Shown: in pieces, positions 12,540-24,500 of the stretch
Position numbering within the stretch: the stretch's first letter is position 1
Layout of the letters: each line of letters starts with the position of its first letter
Assembly: GCA_008638375.1 (NCBI GenBank)
Contig: CM018032.1
Span: 59,773,382 to 59,837,381, forward strand
Length of the DNA stretch: 64,000 nt
Reading direction: 5' to 3'
Origin: Nyssa sinensis
Taxonomy: Eukaryota; Streptophyta; Magnoliopsida; Cornales; Nyssaceae
Translations under genes and position numbers: made by a program
Notes under the pieces: model-generated
The model's database searches: none
Told to the model about the DNA's origin: nothing
The model's input: the letters and a program-made list of their open reading frames with translations, nothing else

Positions 12540-15500
12540 AACTAATATCAATTTGTACTTAACTTACATCTTGGTCTTGAGCTCGATAGAGATTAGTGGC
12601 CTCTTCTACCTTACCTCAAACTAGTTTGCTTTGTTGATTTCCATGATAAGCAAATGTTTATATATATTTTTTGGCGTGTTAGCTTCATCTTCATAGTGTG
12701 ATACAAAAATTCAGGCTTTTCACTTTCATGTACTTGACCTCATATTTGATCCCCATGATGGTGATTACTTGTTCAGGAAGGAGCAGTTGGTTTGTTATGC
12801 ACCATCATAACTTTCTTTCCATCATCTCTTCATCATGATTATGAAACTGTAAGTTCTAGTTATCTTCTTTCCTGATAGATCTCCCACTACATTACCTAGT
12901 TATCACTAATTTCTGAAAAATTACTTCATACCAAAAACACACTAAAAAACAAAAGGAGTCATGAATGAGTATTTGACATATTTAGCTAAATTATGGAAAT
13001 TGTTGTACATCTCAATCATATTTTTCTTATTTGACATTTAGAAAGTGAAAAATAATATTTGAAACCCTTGCATTTAGTTGCTGTTGCACTCATGCTGAAA
13101 TGAGTGTGCCATATTGTTTTCAGGCAGAAGCTGCTATTGTTTCAAAAATTATGTCAAGAAAATACAGTGTTAATATGTTGAAGGTGGGTTTTCTGTTTCT
13201 TTCCTATGTTAGTTTTTGGCATTGAGACATATGCTGAACCAATCCAGCATGACATGCACATGAATCCGTGTTTTTTTACTTCTCTAATTTTTTTTCCCCT
13301 TTGGTTTTATATATTTAGAAATATGCTCATTGTTTAGCATTACTTCCAAAGTCAAGAGGAGATGAGGATAGCTGGTCCTTGATGATGCAAAAGTTATTGA
13401 TATCAATAAATGTCAACCTCACTGATGCCTTCGCAGGTTTAAGAGAAGGTACATAATGACACTATCTTGGCTGGGCTATTGATAGCTTAATGAGAAATTA
13501 GAATTAACACCTCTTTGATGTCCTGTAGAAGCAGCTGTTAAATTCTTGGTTCCACCAGGAAAAGACCCATCGACTTCTTTAGCCAATCATTCAGAATCCT
13601 CTGGTCAGGCATCCCAAAAATCTGGACGACTGCTTGTAGAAGTCTTGCTAAGTCTAGGCAGTTGCTAACTGAACAGAGTCCCTGCACTTATACTTTGCTG
13701 TTGTGCAATGCTTGCAACTCCCTATCCCGTTGAGGTAGTCTTTTGATTCTCTAATTACAATTATTCAATGATGCAGGCCCAATCATCATGTGGCATTATG
13801 TGGGCTCCCACCCATGATGCTATGGTGTGGTTAGATGCTTTGGATGATTTGTTGGCTTATGTATGAAATTTTGGTGATTTCGTTGACCCCAGGTGATCGA
13901 GTCCAAGGATATCTGTTTGTTTTCAATCTAAGTGCCCTGTTGATCCTTTGTCGCTGATTGTTCTGCTCCTTTTGTTGATTATTATCTGTATTGTTGATCC
14001 AGCCTACTTCCTAGAAATTCAATGGAACTACGACTGAGAATGTTGTGGAATTTATCATTTTTTTTCTCCTTGATTTGCCGAGGGTGTGTCTGACTTATGT
14101 TCTTTTGAGGTTCTGCTTGACAGGTAACTGTTCCTATTGATCCATTGTTAGCAGTTATTTGGAGGGTACTGATGGTGGATGGCTCTTTGTACCAACCATT
14201 ATCTCCATTCACAACTGTCGTGCAGCAACAGCATACTTGTAATGAGCTTTCGATTTTGCACCTGTACAGTTTAGATCTCCTAGCTGCTGTCATAAAAGGA
14301 GTACGCAGGTGAATTATTCAATTGCATGAATTTTTTTTATACTACTTCTAATTGTGGGGTGGAAAGTAGTGGGAGGAAGTAGGTATTTACTCCATACTAT
14401 TTTAATAAAGGAATTCACCTCCCTACTTCTAGTGTGAAGTCTAGACTACAATTTTTGTGTGCCTTCTCCCAATACAGCGGGGAGGTAAATATGGCAGAAT
14501 GTGAAGATGAGAGGAGAGTTTGACAAGGAATCAAACTGTCAAGAACTCCACCACAATCCGACACTTATTTCAAATGAAATATTTTAAGCTTAATGAATAA
14601 GTTAATGGATTAATTTTAGTTTGACTGGAAAACTTGGTTTCTTTACCGTCACTCAATTCTTACCACAGGCATAGGGTAACTGCATGCATATAGGTCATGC
14701 TGCATGCTGCAAATTATGTAAAAGAAGTGTAGAGGAGGCAAACCCAGCAAGTGGGGAGGCTGTTTCCGCTGATTTGAACCCATGACCTCTAGGTCACAAT
14801 GAAGCAACCTTACCGTTGTGCCAAGGCTCGCCCTATGCTCAGCTGCAACTAATCTTCTGTATGGATCCATGTAATTTTGCAACTAAAACTTGATATTGTC
14901 ATGTAAAAAAGTGACTCTAGAGCACACCTTGCAATCTTGTTATTCCACTATTCTTTTGTTCTACATGCATGCCCTGACGAATATAATTACAAATTATTAT
15001 AAAAGAAAAAATGCTCACCAAAAAGCTTGGTGGATATATAATTTCCCTTCCCTTTAATTCCCCCCTGGTGGATTTAGATAGATTTGGTCCACAGTCCACT
15101 AGACGTAGGAGATTCTGGTTCTGCATGGTAGCTTTGGCACTGGCCTCTCTCTGGGCAGTGCAGGTTTTACAAGGATAAAAAGATTATTATCTTCTTCCCG
15201 TATCATGGCAAATGATTCTTGCTTTATTGAATATATAATCCCCATAAAGTTGAAAATTTTCTTCTTACTGCAATAATGAGAAAGAAAATTAACTTTCAAC
15301 TTTAGAGTTGTATAGTTATCATCATGAAATTTCAGTTAATGTGTGATATAATGGCTTTATCCACTTATTTGTTGAGGTTGGGTGAAAGGATTACTTCTTA
15401 AAGAGGAAAAAAGGTCATTGTAATTGTGAGTAGTTGTCTGAGTGTTCATTTGGGAGTTAAAGTTTTATTGTTCGACTGATCATTTTCAGTCAACTGTTTT

Positions 15501-18500
15501 TTTTTTTCAGATCATGTCAAAGCAAACAATATTTAACTCAAATCAATTTTATTGAACTTAGTAGGAATTACTATGAAGTACATATTGTTGGAGCATAAAT
15601 AGACAAGGACCGCATTAAATTATTCTTGTAAACTAAACCAATATTTTTTTTTTTTTTTTTTTTTGGGGGGGGGGAAGGGTGAAAGAATGACAACACTGAT
15701 GGAAAGAGTGTTCAAATGCTGCCAAAGTTAATGCGTGGTTCAAATCATATTGCGGATCATGGTTTTACCCAAGCTGAACCAACCCTGAAGGTTATATGTG
15801 AAGGGAATCATGGCCCAAAATTTATCAGCCCTTTAAAAGTGAGAGAAGCTTACAAGTAAATACTTGATAAAGTCCTGGTAACACTTGCCTTAATTGATAT
15901 ACATGAACTGTTGAATTCATGCAGCGTTCTGTATATGTACTCGAACATTCTCAGTAAACTGCAAGAGGTTTGAATCTCTATGTATTTTTTATTTTTTTTG
16001 ATAGGTAAGTGGCCCTTGGAGTGAGAGTTGAACTTGGGACCATTGGGGATATTACCCAAGCATTTGAATCTCTATGTATTAATTGAGGATTATGCATCTT
16101 TTTTTCTTTTTTCAATGTTACAAGTGTATGAATGTATACATAAAATGGTTCATTCATTGAACTCAACTTTGGTCAACTAGCAAAGCATCAGTTAAAATAT
16201 GTTTTTCCATATTTCAGAGGGTCTAAATATTACTTTAGTTTATTTTGTGCTGGCCTATCATTTTTTTTTTTTTTTAAAAATCTCTATATCCTTCTACCTG
16301 AACTACTAGTTGCTCTATCCTTGCTTCCTTTATTGCTACAGATACCTTATTAGTTTCATTTCTTGTGTTTTTTTTTTTTTTTTGTGGTTCTGGCATTGTA
16401 TTTTCTGTAGCTGTATTTATTCAGAGAAAATCTCATATTCTGCTTATATTTTTTTACATGGGCAGACAACTATGGCCACATACTGCAGAAATTGTCAGTC
16501 TCCTAACAGCTTATTTTAGGAGATCTGCCTTGGCAAAATTAAGGATAAAGGTCTACTCAATTATAAGGATTTTGCTGATATCCATGGGTGTTGGTATGTA
16601 GAAATTTCTTTAAAATAACTGCTTATCATATTTTCTTATGCTTCTACATGTCTTTTAAGTGCTATTGTACAGTTGTAGAGCATCAAGTGTTTTTATTAAG
16701 GAAATCTGACTCACATTCTTTTTCATACTCTCTTTTTTAACCCTAGAATGTATCCATGCATGGCATAAAGTTACTGATTACTGATCCCCATCTCTTAGAT
16801 TATTGCCTCCTCATAAGACTAATTTATGAAAGTTGCTATATTCCTGAAAAGCAAGTGCACTGAAGTATTTTTGATAAGTTCCAAATTGAAATATTTTTCT
16901 GTACGTTATTACATCACTATGACCTGGAGCTACTTAGTCAGTTCACTCAGTTCCATCCTCATACCGATGCATTATAACATTGGAGTTTTTCATCCTTCTA
17001 CAGTTATGCCGACTTGGCTGAGCTCTTGTCCCTCCGATGTCATAACTTCCATCCTTGTGTTAATTGTTTTAAGGCTGGATAAGAAAATCTGAGTCATTTT
17101 AAAGTTATAATTAATTAACTACTCTGCAGAGTTATGCAGATAGTTCCAAATAATTTTTCTAATTAATCAACCTAAATTAATTGGATAGGAATCATGAACT
17201 TCAGTGGTTAAACCAAGAGTTCAAATAGTATTTAATTTTAGACTCCTGGCCGAGTACTTAAAATAATACAAAATATAAAGCACAATAATTAATAGCACAT
17301 CCAAGTATGAGAGACATGGGTTTTATGTGAGAAACCCTCATGGGAAGTAAACTCATTATATCCACTAATAAATCAATCAATACAAGCAACAACAAATTGC
17401 AGACCACTAACCTGCTACGCTGTCTGGTAGACTTAATTCATTAGTCATTTCTCCCTGTAGTCCTTTACGTTTTGCTCTTGTCTACCTATTGCTCTTGTTA
17501 GTCATTCCTCTGCGCTGCAACCACTTCATTCCAACCCTTTGATTGCTCGCAGATCCACAATCAATCAATACAAGTAACAATAGACTGCTCACCATTAACC
17601 TGTTACGCTGCTTGATAGACTTAATTCGTTAGTCATTTCTCCCTATAGTCCTTTTACTTTTTACTCTTGTTTGCCAATTGCGCTAGTTAGTCGTTCCTCT
17701 ACGTAGCAACCACTTTGTTCCAACCCTCCAACTATTCGTAGATCGACACTACCTGGTGTGCAACAACTTGCGCTGTGGTTTAGAAGTATTGTAAGACTCT
17801 CTTACCAAAATCCTACACAATTACCTCTGTGAAGAAGGGACTATATTGAATCCGAAATATAGATTTGATATTCAACTCACAAGGATTTGAATAGTACCGA
17901 AAGTGCTCTATATGGACTCAAAGTATGTTATCTAGAATGCAAAACTCGCCTCTCTACATAAGAAAATCGCCAATGTAATATATAAATTGACCTAAACCTA
18001 ATTAGATTTGAAAAAGGACAACCAATCAGATTCTCTGAAAAACGACACATGTTCAGATGAAGAACTATATATCATTTGTACGGTAGATGCGTTTAAACTG
18101 ATGGCTCATATGTTTGAATGAGCAAGGCATTGGTCAGTTTCGAATTTAAAAGCAATTCTAAAATCCACCACTAGGGGACATAAATAGACATATTTAAACA
18201 ACCTTTTAAGCCTATAGTCAAAACTAAAAAATTCTTAAACTTATGTTTCATTAAAACATAAGTCCCAGAAGAACCATAAAGAGAAAGACTTACAAATGAA
18301 CCTAACATGAATGTATGATGTGCATGTGTGTTTATATCTTTCAAATAACAATTCTGAAGCAACAAGATGTTGTAAATATTCTTTATCTTCAGAGATATGC
18401 AACTGTAATTAAGTTTGGTTCAATCAGGTTTTCATATAAGTGATTGACTAACAGTTTATCAGCAGTGAGACTCGAGTCAACCTAACTTAACAATTACAGA

Positions 18501-21500
18501 CTCAATAAGACTTTTGGAATAAATTACCAACATAAACTGAATGGGAAAATTTTACAACTGATTAAATACAAATTTCCTCACAAAATACACACTCGTTTAG
18601 TTTGTAGGTGTTGTTTAACCCTCCTTTTCTTCTTCTTTTCAAGTGTAAGCGTATGTTGTTATATTTTTAATGATGCTTTTGTTTATCTTTTAACTTCCCA
18701 AAAATCCTGGCTCTAGTGTTTGGAGGCTTGTGTCAATTCTGCTTGATAATAAACAAAAGGATGCAACATCTAACCCCATAAATGAAATTCTTAACCGAAC
18801 AGTTAGGCTTACTTGAGCCATTGGCATGTTTGGCCCATCCTGATCTATATGTTTGGTTATGGCAAAGGGATGCAACTAACTATTTTGATGGCTGAATAAC
18901 CCCGCCGACCTTCCATCTTCTCATTTATCTAGTTTTTTGGCTTATCACAAGCTAACCTGGATTTAAAACAGAGAAATTGAATCTTGATGTAAGAATTGAT
19001 TTAAACTCTATCTAGCCCATTGCAGACCCATCAATTTCGCTTGGACCAATTAACTAGGTAAGGTTGAATATTGATGTTCCTAAAAGAACATGCTGACTTG
19101 GGACATCAACATGTTGATCTTCATCTAAACTCACCTTTTACATTGGTTGATTATCTGTCTTAGCTAGGAGAGTTGCTTCACCGTTTCATTTCATGGTCGG
19201 GGGATGTTGGCTTGTGACTCAGATATGATTTTAACATGATTATCATCATAATTTCTCATATTACACTTTTGCGTGTAACACATGTTATTCACAGTTTTTA
19301 GAAACAATATATATTTTAGAAATACATAAACTATTTTGAAAATGGAAAACTATTTTGTAAAACAGTAAACGATTTTAAAACAAAATTTGTATAAAATCTT
19401 TGGAAACAGAAACAGAAACTGGAAACATGAAACAATATTTTCTATAGTAAAACAAAACAAAAACTGTAACATTTACAGATTTTGCAGAAACAGAGACGGA
19501 GATCGAAGGCTTGTATTTTACACAATGTCCTTAAAGCAAATTCGTCCCTCGCACTGGTGCTAACAAGCTTGTGGATGTTGCTTCTCAGGATACAATAATC
19601 AACACGCACAATAGAAGCATTTCTGAACTTGTGCGTTAGGCGAACCAGTATTGTGACTTGAACTCTCTCAAACTCTATGAAAACTTGACACAGAATGTAT
19701 GAAAATTCGATGAATGAATGTTTGAGTGCTGTGGTGTTTATATAGACTCCTTCTTGCCTGTTTGGTACAAGCATGAAGCTTGGGTTGCGTTTGTTCATGA
19801 CGATCAGATACAATCGTGTCTAATGAAGAAGATGCCCATTCAGTCAAAATTTAAACCCAAACGCAATCGCAAAACGGTAATGTTTTGGATTCAATTGACC
19901 TAGTAACAAAACGACAGTGTTTTTGGACTCGAAAATTTAAATAAAATCATTAAATAAATTTTCTCCAAAAAGATATATACATAGCGGGTCAAGGCCCAAG
20001 TCTGAACCCGACCCGACTAGGGGCTACGGAGGCGGCGGCGGTGACGGCGAGGGCGAGCGTGGTGAACCAAGCATATACTAGGTCCTCACTCATCCACAAA
20101 ACTTGGGTACCCCTAAGGGCCCAAACTCTCCTTAAGGTAATAATATATATACTCTTTAAAAGCCTTGTACCCATCCTATGTGGGATACAAGCTTTTCACA
20201 AGTTTCAAGGTTTTGTTACTATTTTCAAGTGGTGATGTTTTGAGGCAATTTCTCATTCACTCCTTAATAGTTTTTGAGCAACCCAATACATGATCTTAAT
20301 CTCCTCATGGAGAAGAACACATTTCCATGTGGACCTAACAAAATTCATGCATGGGACCCATTTTAATTTTAGCTAAAAGATAGCCAAAGATTATACTTTT
20401 TTTCTAGCAACACTTTCCATAAATCTTCTAGTCCAATGGCATACTAATTTGCAGGATCACATCCTGGGCAGGAATAGCGTTGTCCATTGACCAGGAAGTC
20501 ATCAGCAATGCATTTGTTGATTTAGAATACAATGCATATGAAAAACAGAGGGCATCTTCTAGTGCTAACTCAATATTTGAGGCCTCATGGCAGCCTAGTC
20601 ATAAAAAAAGGAAGCATGTTACTACAATTGGTTCACTTGAGGAGCCTGTGGATGAAGAGGGTTTGGATGCAGTAACCAAAACTAATTTAACTTCTCCTAT
20701 TCCTTTGAAGATTGCTGCACTAAAGGCATTAGAAGTTCTTCTTACTGTGGTATGTGCTTTTTATTTATTTTGTAAAGAATGTTATGCCAATGTACACTAG
20801 TAATTTCAGTTGAAAATTTTAAGTTGCCCTCTTCTTCTGTATTTAGTAGAAGAGAAAGAAAATAAAGAATTGAGTTATCTGCTCAGACGTTATTGTTGCA
20901 TTAGGGCTCATGTTTTCTGTCATCTAATCTACTATGTTGAAATTCTTTCTTTCTTGGGAGTCCACTTCAAGACTGCTGATTCTTTTATTTCATTGCAGAG
21001 GGAATGTGATTATTAAGTAATTACATGTGAGGGTGCTGGATGAATGACCAATTATGCCAGATAAAAATGTGCTATCAGTTAGGCTTTTTGGATTGTTAGT
21101 GGGTTTGTTTAGTGCAGTTGAATTTTCACTTTGCTGACTTAGATTCAGTGAGACCCTGTTTTAGGTTTCATAGATTTACAACTGCTAGAAGTGGTTCCTG
21201 AAACTCTGGTTCAGGCCAGCAATGGGTGCTATGACAGAAGTAATCCTTACTATTATTATTATGACATCACATTTCACATTTCCATTGCCTTTTCCTGCTT
21301 CTGCTTTCCCTACTGGCAACTAGGGCAAACTTCTAAAAGATGTTATATGGTAGACGTATAAATTTGGTACAAGATACAAATGTTCAGAAGTGATTTCTTT
21401 ATTAATATAAGAAGGTAGCTAATTTACAGAAACTATACTTCAAGAGGTTTTGGAATTTTTGAGACTACTCAGAGCAGCCACTTTGTGCAAAAATAATGTG

Positions 21501-24500
21501 AAGAGTTAGGTTTATCTCCAGTCTACCCCTCCTAAGACCCCATGTAAGCTTGACCAACACTGAGTAATGGCCTTCAAGACTACTCAGAAATAACTACGCC
21601 TAGAATTGAGACAATTGAATGTTAACTTTAGTTGGTTTAATTCAGTCATTTTGGGTTGCAAATAGGCAAATGAGTTTAGGACTGGTTTCATTTGGGGTTT
21701 AGGAGTAACCTAAGCATTTTAAACCAAGTTCAACCAAGTTACATTCTCGGTGATGCATCCATACACCATATGAGTTTCAGCTCACAATTTTTAGCTATTA
21801 GCTTTTAATTTTGTAAAATATCGTCATCAAGGAGACTCCAAGTGTCTTTCACAATTCAATTTTTTTATGTAAATGTTTCCTTGTTAGTACAAAGAAGATA
21901 AAATGTGCCACTTAGGAGTGTTCTTGTTGTTGGGAAGGCAGCAATCCGTTGAATGTTAAAAACCATTGAATGTTAAAAAATTCAAAAGAAAATGCTGGAA
22001 AAATTCTAATAGCGTTCATCTAATCTCATTAGCGATGTTCAAATAAATTTTTATGTTAATTTTTCCTTGCTATTCCAAAGTGACTTTGAAGCAATGTTTT
22101 CAAGTCAGAATGATCCTAAGGAGTAGAATGATTGCTGATGGCCTCTTCTAGATGTCTTTTTTCTGAGAAAAAAACATGACAAGATGATACCTGCCTTTTT
22201 AGGGCCTCAAGTTTAAACTGCCTGAAGTCATTGTACACCAACAGTTTGTTTTAAAATGTACATTTAAGATTTTGAATTTTTCCTTTTGACTTGTCTTTTA
22301 ATTTTGTTATCTAGAATGCTAATTACACCTGATCAGATGTGGACAGAACTTAAAGATGTCTCGCCTCGTTATTTTTTTTAACTAAATTAAGTAAATTAAA
22401 CATTTAATTTCACAGGGTGGTGCTTTGAGTTCAGAGTATTGGCGATCGAGTGTTGACTTGTCTTCTAGTATCTGTAGCAACAAATGCTTGTGATGGGAAA
22501 ATGATCAGAGAGGAAGAGAGTGTTTTTGAGCCAGCCAATGAACACAGTTTGACTCGGGAACATTTCCAGTTTGCAGCATTGCATGCACTTTTGGCATCTC
22601 TTCTTTCCCCAACTCGTGTTCGCCCCCGTTATCTGTTTCGTGGACTTGAGCTTTTTCACAAAGGTAAGTGATTTGGTGACCATAATAAAAAAAAAAAATC
22701 AGTACTTACTGAATTATCCTGTATCAACTTCACTGGGAAGTCCGTAACTTCTGGATGAAATGTTCTTGTGCCTCAAGGTGTTGAGACATAAGTTTTTTGT
22801 GACAAACTTTTCTATTAAAAATATAAATAAATATTAATTTTCAAAAAAAGGAGAAATTCTATAATTTTGGAATTTGGGTGATCATTATAATTTCAGAATT
22901 CTAAGAGAAGGTTATGTATTTTAACTAACCATCCTTCTAGAAACACTAATTTGAAAGTATTTCTATATCCAAAAAACTTATGTTACAACACTTTCCCCTT
23001 CCTTTCTCCCTCTTTCTTTTGTGCTTTTTGGGAAAGAAAAAGATATAATATCATATGGAAGTATAGGAGAACATTACCATCTATGTAAAAATCCATTTCT
23101 ATTGTGTTTTAAGGTTTCGAAACTCCATGGAAGTGATCAAGCATTATTGTTGATTATAAATTTCTCTCAATTGAGGGGAGGGGTTCCATTGATTTGAAGT
23201 AATACAAGAGCCTATTAAAAGATTTAAAAAAAGAAAGATTCTGAGGTTTCCCTCGTGTTGTTTTGTCAATCTTAATGAACGGTTTATATTCTTTTAAATT
23301 TCTTTGCAACCCCCGAAATTAATCTTAAGAAACACCTTGGATGTGAAAAAGGTATTCAAGAGTCAATTTTAAATGCCTGACATTGGAGCATACGCTTCCC
23401 AGAATGACTGCATTTCTTTCAAACTTTGGGGATGCCTTGCTTCAAGGGTCACTCGAAAGGAAATAATAACATTTCAAAATTGTCATAGTTTAGTTTACAA
23501 AGAATAAGAGAGTTTCATCCCTTTTGGCTATTCTAAGACCGACAATCAAAGAAAATGCATGTGATAACCGACATGTAGCTCCAGTCGATGGGATAAATGG
23601 AGAAACTGTTGATGCAAGTTGAATAGGAAAAATAGAAAATATTAAAAAAGAAAAACTATCTATGGCATGGTGTACATTGAAGGCTTTAAGAGGATAAGGG
23701 AGTAATACTAAGGTCATACACATAAGCGGTTAGAATATTTTAGTTTTTTTATTGTCAAAATGTAGTTAAAAAGAAAATTAATACTAATTGTCAAGAAGTA
23801 GTAGAAGTTTATGCTCTTAATAGTATGCATTTGTAATACAAGACATGCACAATCTCTCTCTCTCTCTCTCTCTATGTGTGTGTGTGTGTGTGTGAGTTTG
23901 TGTGTGTATTCAGGCACACACCTATGCTTGCAACCAGTTTGATATTCTTTGTTGGAAGTTTGATCTTAAACCCTACAATGGCTGAAAATATGCCCGGTAA
24001 CATGCATTGCAATATTATACATGTTCTCTATTGATATTTTGTCTGTGAAGTGTGAAACTTTTTCTTTGGCCCATGACCATGTTGTATTTGAACTTTATAG
24101 TGGCTAAGAATTGGATAAGATCACGCGATAAATTTGAATAGTTCCATAAAAACTTCTCTCTCTCTCTCTCTCTCTCTCCCCTTTCTTCCTTTCTTTGAGT
24201 GAGCACATTGCTGCTGTGTGTTGTGTGCGATGAATACCATAGATGCATATATTTATGTTGTTTTTTTAGAAGTGTAAAATAAGAAGGAAAACAAAGGAAA
24301 ATACTTTATGCGCTAGTTCTTACTGCCACCTGCCATGAGATCCTCCTTGTATATGATTTCTGCAGGAAAACAAATGACAGGAACAAAGATTGCTGAGATC
24401 TGTGCCCATGCACTTTTGGCCTTGGAACTGCACATGCATCCTAGGCACCTTCCTGTGGTAGATTTTCCCTCTCCAATCCACGGCTCCTTCAATGAAAGGT

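Noticed and set aside
13634..13676. A mini-intron in exon 8 (GTAGAAG ... CTGAACAG) that might remove the TAA
   Set aside because: It would be only 43 bp, shorter than functional plant introns, and its removal does not restore the downstream frame.
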